Assembly: GCA_029979485.1 (NCBI GenBank)
Contig: JAPOHK010000018.1
Location: forward strand, 1-10,672
DNA from: Candidatus Planktophila limnetica
GTDB taxonomy: Bacteria > Actinomycetota > Actinomycetes > Nanopelagicales > Nanopelagicaceae
Reading direction: 5' to 3'
DNA length: 10,672 bases
The translations under genes were made by a program, and so were the position numbers. The notes beneath the pieces are model-generated. The model made no database searches. It saw only the letters and a list, made by a program, of their open reading frames with translations, and was not told where the DNA came from. Shown here piece by piece: positions 7,047 to 10,672 of the stretch. The stretch's first letter is position 1, and each line of letters starts with the position of its first letter.

Positions 7047-8072
7047 ATGACGACATCAGGAATTGAGTTATCTCTCTCACCGGGGACAAATTTGCCCGCA
7101 GTCTCAGTCGTACTACCTGTTCTTAATGAAGAGTTACATTTAGCAAATGCCGTTAACTCCATACTCTCTCAAGATTATTCCGGCGACCTCGAAGTAATTC
7201 TGGCGCTCGGACCATCAAAAGATAAGACTGATGAAATAGCTCAACACCTAGCTTCATCAGATTCGCGAATTTTATTAGTCCGAAACCCAAGTGGCAGAAC
7301 TGCAGCTGGATTAAATGCGGCAATTAATAAATCAATGAATCCTGTCATTGTTAGAGTCGATGCGCACTCAGAGTTACAGAAGAATTATATTTCTCTTGCA
7401 ATCGAAGTGATGAAGTCGAGCGGTGCGGTAAACGTCGGTGGAATCATGGGAGCAGAAGGAAAGTCACCTTTTGAAAGAACTGTTGCTGCTGCAATGCGAA
7501 GTCCATTGGGTGTTGGTGCATCTAGATTTCACACCGGTGGAGAACCTGGATATGTAGACACTGTTTACCTAGGAGTTTTTATTCGTTCGGCTGTTATTGC
7601 GGTGGGCGGTTTTGATGAAAGATTTATACGTGCTCAGGATTGGGAATTAAATTATCGGTTACGACAGGTGGGTGGAAAAATATTTTTTGATCCGCGATTA
7701 CATGTGACTTATCGCCCTCGTTCTTCAGTACGGTCACTAGCTAAACAATATTTTGAATACGGTAGATGGCGCAGGGTTGTGTCGCGTAGACATCAAGGCA
7801 CTATTAATTTTCGTTACTTGGCGCCGCCTTTTGCATTAGCAGGTACAACGATTTCAATTGTTTTGGCACTTTTCTTTAATCCATTTTTTATATTTCCTGC
7901 CTTAATTTACGGAATATTCTTAATTCTTGCCTCAGTAATTACAGGAAAAGCAATTAGTGAAAAACTTCTTTTGCCAATCGTTTTATTCACTATGCAGATG
8001 TCGTGGGGCCTTGGATTTCTGACATCACCCAAGACTCTTGCTCCAGCCAAGGGCTCCGAAAGTAGAGGCTGA
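7047..8072 (+). CDS. Family 2 glycosyltransferase, ExoA-like, membrane-anchored
   Basis: A 341-residue GT2 enzyme resembling succinoglycan ExoA-type transferases. It should add a sugar from a nucleotide donor to a lipid-linked acceptor at the inner face of the membrane. The GT-A domain opens with VSVVLPVLNEE (19-29) and ALGPSKDKTDEIA. It contains the donor/metal motif VDAHSE (Asp105-Ala-His107, in the DxD position) and the catalytic/acceptor region GGFDERFIRAQDWELNYRLR (Asp198, Glu200). The C-terminus has three predicted membrane helices at about 258-277, 279-300 and 309-328. The sugar transferred cannot be read from sequence; the neighbouring ugd makes glucuronic acid one candidate. In-frame TAG upstream at 7032-7034 leaves ATG 7047 as the earliest sensible start. 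It is the first gene of an operon with the exporter. Confidence 0.92.
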   Translation: MTTSGIELSLSPGTNLPAVSVVLPVLNEELHLANAVNSILSQDYSGDLEVILALGPSKDKTDEIAQHLASSDSRILLVRNPSGRTAAGLNAAINKSMNPVIVRVDAHSELQKNYISLAIEVMKSSGAVNVGGIMGAEGKSPFERTVAAAMRSPLGVGASRFHTGGEPGYVDTVYLGVFIRSAVIAVGGFDERFIRAQDWELNYRLRQVGGKIFFDPRLHVTYRPRSSVRSLAKQYFEYGRWRRVVSRRHQGTINFRYLAPPFALAGTTISIVLALFFNPFFIFPALIYGIFLILASVITGKAISEKLLLPIVLFTMQMSWGLGFLTSPKTLAPAKGSESRG

Positions 8073-8074
8073 TG

Positions 8075-8080
8075 TAGCCT
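8075..8080 (+). promoter_or_regulatory. Possible internal -10 hexamer before the permease gene
   Basis: TAGCCT lies in the 15-bp gap after the glycosyltransferase and ends 7 bases before the GTG at 8088. There is no Shine-Dalgarno in GTACACC. This is the same arrangement as at birA and purK. If used, the exporter would have its own leaderless transcript within the operon. Confidence 0.35.
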
Positions 8081-8087
8081 GTACACC

Positions 8088-8915
8088 GTGAGCGCACCAC
8101 AGCAGGTATACGAACCATTTAGAGCAGGTCTGCCACCACTGCGCAAATATTGGAAATCATTGTGGTCTCGTCGAACTTTTATCTCGGAATACTCTCGATC
8201 TGAATTACGCGAACAACATTTTGATTCAATCTTTGGACAATTATGGTTGATTCTTAATCCGCTGCTGCTCTCTGGTGTCTATTTCTTATTGATCGTGATT
8301 ATTGGTGGCTCGGGCGGAGCGATTCGTTACGGACATTTAACTGCGAGTCTTTTTCTTTTTTATTTAGTGAGCAATAGCTTAAGTGGTGGAGTTAAATCAG
8401 TAACGGCAGGTCAACGCCTCATTCTTAACACAGCATTTCCACGAATGATGTTGCCAATTTCAGCCACTGTAATAGCATTTTTTAAATTTATCCCAACCTT
8501 GTTTGTATTCTTAATAATGCGCACGGTGTTGGGCCTTCCATTTGGGTGGGAAATGCTGTGGTCAATTCCAATTATTTTGATTGCTTTGATATTTTCCCTC
8601 GGCGTTGCAATCTTAATTTCTACTATCAATGTTTACTTCCGAGATATCGCAAGTTTTTTGCCGTATCTGATTAGAACATTGCTCTACTTATCACCGATTC
8701 TTTATGAAGCGTCTTCACTCAAGCCTGAATTGCGAGTTCTTGAATATTTCAATCCGCTCTTTCCAATTCTTGACTCATGGTCAATCTCGGTAGTTCATGC
8801 ACAAACTCCAAACCTTTCCAGCATGCTGGCCGCAAGCGGTTGGGCACTTGGAGTCTTGTTAATTGGAACCTACTTTTTCTTATCGAGGGAGCGTGAGTTC
8901 GCTGTCCGCCTCTAA
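8088..8915 (+). CDS. ABC-2 type polysaccharide export permease (Wzm-like)
   Basis: A 275-residue integral membrane protein, the membrane half of an ABC exporter for a lipid-linked polysaccharide. After a cytoplasmic amphipathic N-terminus containing the family's pattern SRSELREQHFDSIFGQLWLILNP (written here as SRSELREQHF then GQLWLILNP), about six membrane helices follow: LLLSGVYFLLIVIIGG, LFLFYLVSNSL, ATVIAFFKFIPTLFVFLIM, IPIILIALIFSLGVAIL, a region around YLIRTLLYLSPILYE, and GWALGVLLIGTYFFL. VNVYFRD-like NVYFRDI before the fifth helix is typical of ABC-2/Wzm permeases. Length matches Wzm/TagG proteins (about 260-290). The partner ATPase overlaps it by 23 bp, so the two are translationally linked. 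The GTG start has no Shine-Dalgarno. Substrate is inferred from the glycosyltransferase, ugd and LCP genes beside it. Confidence 0.92.
   Translation: MSAPQQVYEPFRAGLPPLRKYWKSLWSRRTFISEYSRSELREQHFDSIFGQLWLILNPLLLSGVYFLLIVIIGGSGGAIRYGHLTASLFLFYLVSNSLSGGVKSVTAGQRLILNTAFPRMMLPISATVIAFFKFIPTLFVFLIMRTVLGLPFGWEMLWSIPIILIALIFSLGVAILISTINVYFRDIASFLPYLIRTLLYLSPILYEASSLKPELRVLEYFNPLFPILDSWSISVVHAQTPNLSSMLAASGWALGVLLIGTYFFLSREREFAVRL
8885..8890 (+). promoter_or_regulatory. Purine-rich ribosome binding site for the ATPase gene
   Basis: GAGGGA lies just before the GTG at 8893, inside the permease gene. Spacing is short (two to four bases depending on register). It still supports GTG 8893 over the in-frame TTG at 8863, which has no such signal and would extend the overlap with the permease. 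Confidence 0.45.
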
Positions 8916-9699
8916 TACTCACCATAAAACTGGAGACCTTGCGGTTTCTGTTCAAAATCTTGGTCTTACGTACACAACTGCAATAGATCGCAGACCAACT
9001 CTTAAAGCACGTGTTAAATCTTTAGGTCGTGGAACAAAACAAACACGCGTTGTTCAAGCACTAGATAACGTCAATTTAGATGTTACCTACGGCCAAGTTC
9101 TTGGTGTAATAGGTACAAACGGCGCAGGTAAATCTTCATTGATGCGCACGATTGCTGGAATTATCCCTCCGACACACGGTCGGATCGAAGTTTTTGGAAG
9201 TGTAAGCACACTGTTGGCACTCGGTGTCGGATTCAATCCCGCAATGTCTGGTCGTGCAAATGTTCACCTCGGGGGATTAGCAGCCGGAATGACTCGCAAA
9301 GAAATTGAAAACCACTTTGACGAGATAGCCGATTTTTCAGAACTAGGTGATGCAATCGATGCACCTATGCGCACATATTCATCTGGAATGTACGCACGCC
9401 TTGCATTTTCTGTAGCCGCAACAGTTCAGCCAGATATTTTGATTGTTGATGAAGCGCTGAGCACAGGCGATGCTCACTTCAAGGAGAAGAGCTTTAATAA
9501 GATTAAAGAACTTAGAAGTGAAGATCGTGCATTAATTCTTGTTAGTCACGCAATGGCAACGCTTCGAGAAATATGTAATGACGTTGCCTGGTTACACAAA
9601 GGAAAGCTAGTTTCTCGTGGAAATCCAGATCAAGTTATTGATGCTTATCAAGATTTCTTGCACTTAGGAAAGAGCTCTGTAATTGATGAGGACCTCTAA
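8893..9699 (+). CDS. Polysaccharide ABC transporter ATP-binding protein (Wzt/TagH-like, short form)
   Basis: A 268-residue ABC ATPase that powers export through the adjacent permease. Nucleotide-binding motifs in order: Walker A GTNGAGKSS (from residue 74), signature YSSGMYARL (from 162), Walker B ILIVDEAL (Asp186, Glu187) and H-loop SHAM (His219). VSTLLALGVGFNPAMSGRAN between Walker A and the signature is characteristic of the Wzt/TagH polysaccharide exporters rather than other ABC classes. The protein ends soon after the nucleotide-binding domain (VIDAYQDFL), so it lacks the C-terminal carbohydrate-binding domain of Wzt enzymes that recognise a terminal cap. This suggests export without cap recognition, as in short actinobacterial homologues. 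Start chosen at GTG 8893 (MSSLSASN). It overlaps both neighbours, by 23 bp and 14 bp. Confidence 0.95.
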   Translation: MSSLSASNTHHKTGDLAVSVQNLGLTYTTAIDRRPTLKARVKSLGRGTKQTRVVQALDNVNLDVTYGQVLGVIGTNGAGKSSLMRTIAGIIPPTHGRIEVFGSVSTLLALGVGFNPAMSGRANVHLGGLAAGMTRKEIENHFDEIADFSELGDAIDAPMRTYSSGMYARLAFSVAATVQPDILIVDEALSTGDAHFKEKSFNKIKELRSEDRALILVSHAMATLREICNDVAWLHKGKLVSRGNPDQVIDAYQDFLHLGKSSVIDEDL

Positions 9700-10672
9700 A
9701 ACTTTTCTACTTGTATTCACACTTCTTTTTTCAATTACTCAAGCCCATGCAGCAGAAGTTCCGCCACAGTTTAATTTTCAGGGCACGGGATACGGCCACG
9801 GTGTTGGCATGAGTCAAATTGGCGCGCGCGGCAAGGCTCTTAATGGAGAAACTGCTCAATCAATTCTTTCTTATTACTACGTCGGCACTCAGATAGTTTC
9901 ATTAGAAGATAATCAAAACATCCGAGTAAACATCGGCAACTTACTAACACAGGCAAGTCTGAAATCCGGAACTCAAAATTCGACTTTAAATCTTTACACA
10001 GGGGATGTAGGCGAAGACACTACTGCCACACCTGTTGCAACACTTAACTGGAAATCTGGTATTTCTTTTATTCAACTTGGTAGCAATATTTCAGCGTTTA
10101 TTGTTACTGGCAAAAATTCCCAATTTATCGGTAGCAATTCAACATGGAGTGTGCGTTGGTCTGGAACGCGATATTTAGAGGGAATTCCATCAACAGTTTC
10201 ATTGAAAGTGAATTCAAAGAGTGTGAAGTATCGCTACGGGCAAATACAAGTTAAATCCGTGAGAGCTCCACTACTGGGGCACCGAATGGCGGTGACAAAT
10301 ACTGTTCGCATTCACGATGAGTATTTGTATGGAATTAGTGAAGTTCCTTCATCTTGGCCGAAAGAGGCATTAATTGCGCAAGCAATTGCATCTCGTTCAT
10401 ACGCTCTGAGCAAACTTGGTACACCAAAAACCTCATGTGATTGCAATGTCATGAACAATATTTCAGACCAATCATTTGTTGGGTTTTCGAAAGAGATAGA
10501 ACCCTTGTATGGAAGATTATGGAGAGAAGCGGTTCAAGCGAGTTCAACATCGGAAACCACAGGTCAAGTAATCACATTAAATGGACTCCCGATTACTGCA
10601 TTTTTCTTCTCATCAAGTGGAGGACAAACTGAAACGAGTGTAACTGCATGGGGTCAAGAGAGAAGCTTTACG
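9686..10672 (+). CDS. Secreted SpoIID/LytB-domain protein (partial, runs off the window)
   Basis: The frame is open from the ATG at 9686 to the last base, giving 329 residues without a stop. Residues 1-22 form a signal peptide (basic start, hydrophobic core, likely cleavage after AHA), so the protein acts outside the membrane. GTGYGHGVGMSQIGARG (33-49) follows almost at once, then LSYYYVGTQIV. The SpoIID core comes later: YGISEVPSSWPKEALIAQAI (Glu219 at the catalytic position of SpoIID lytic transglycosylases), ASRSYAL, a CDC motif, DQSFVGFSKE, and FFFSSSGGQTE. The family cleaves glycan strands of peptidoglycan or, as LytB, enhances an amidase. It overlaps the ATPase gene by 14 bp. Placement with polymer export and LCP genes suggests wall remodelling. 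Sporulation is not implied. The last part of the domain is missing only because the window ends. Confidence 0.9.
   Translation, partial: MRTSKTFLLVFTLLFSITQAHAAEVPPQFNFQGTGYGHGVGMSQIGARGKALNGETAQSILSYYYVGTQIVSLEDNQNIRVNIGNLLTQASLKSGTQNSTLNLYTGDVGEDTTATPVATLNWKSGISFIQLGSNISAFIVTGKNSQFIGSNSTWSVRWSGTRYLEGIPSTVSLKVNSKSVKYRYGQIQVKSVRAPLLGHRMAVTNTVRIHDEYLYGISEVPSSWPKEALIAQAIASRSYALSKLGTPKTSCDCNVMNNISDQSFVGFSKEIEPLYGRLWREAVQASSTSETTGQVITLNGLPITAFFFSSSGGQTETSVTAWGQERSFT

Noticed and set aside
8863..8892. TTG start for the ABC ATPase at 8863
   Set aside because: It only adds ten residues read from the permease end, without a ribosome binding signal; GTG 8893 has purine-rich GAGGGA before it.
10441..10632. 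Small plus-strand open frame near the window end
   Set aside because: It is a shifted-frame shadow of the SpoIID/LytB gene, whose own frame runs unbroken to 10672.
1..10672. CRISPR arrays, tRNA or rRNA genes, insertion sequences, phage or defence systems
   Set aside because: Reading both strands showed no regularly spaced repeats, cloverleaf-like segments, transposase frames or terminal inverted repeats. Coding genes occupy nearly every base.

Overview
The window looks like a compact, streamlined, low-GC (roughly 40% by eye) chromosome segment of an actinobacterium. Two things support that: the actinobacterial acyl-CoA carboxylase order (beta subunit, epsilon subunit, maf) divergent from birA-purK-purE, and the wall-polysaccharide genes next to it. 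Freshwater Nanopelagicales (acI)-type actinobacteria would fit the low GC and the almost absent intergenic DNA, but this lineage call is inference. There are 12 protein genes, two of them cut by the window edges. The longest gap between genes is 36 bp. No rRNA, tRNA, CRISPR array, insertion sequence or phage gene was seen.

Layout. Bases 1-1776 (minus): the first six codons of maf, the carboxylase epsilon subunit, and the carboxyltransferase beta subunit. An 18-bp divergent promoter region (1777-1794) separates these from birA-purK-purE (plus, 1795-4185), i.e. biotin-protein ligase and two purine enzymes. purE abuts, stop codon to stop codon, a minus-strand operon (4186-7010) of an LCP wall-polymer ligase, UDP-glucose 6-dehydrogenase and a small CoA-binding protein. 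A second divergent promoter region (7011-7046) leads into a plus-strand operon (7047 to the window end): an ExoA-like membrane glycosyltransferase, an ABC-2 polysaccharide-export permease, its Wzt-like ATPase, and a secreted SpoIID/LytB-domain protein cut by the window end.

How they work together. BirA biotinylates the carrier subunit (encoded outside the window) that feeds the beta/epsilon carboxyltransferase, giving malonyl- or methylmalonyl-CoA for lipid synthesis. PurK and PurE perform consecutive steps of purine synthesis. The right half forms an envelope module: UDP-glucuronate production, sugar transfer at the membrane, ABC export, attachment of the polymer to peptidoglycan by LCP, and peptidoglycan cleavage by the SpoIID protein.

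The most notable signal is regulatory. Six starts (pccB, birA, purK, ugd, LCP, permease) have a TANNNT -10-like hexamer ending exactly 6 or 7 bases before the start codon, and five of these lack a convincing Shine-Dalgarno. This suggests widespread leaderless transcription, even inside apparent operons. At pccB/birA the two hexamers are one 7-bp symmetric element, TACGGTA, read in both directions. Second notes: the CoA-binding protein seems to lack any AUG/GUG/UUG start compatible with its full fold, the carboxylase specificity residue is Ile, and the SpoIID protein has its GHGVGMSQ motif at the N-terminus.
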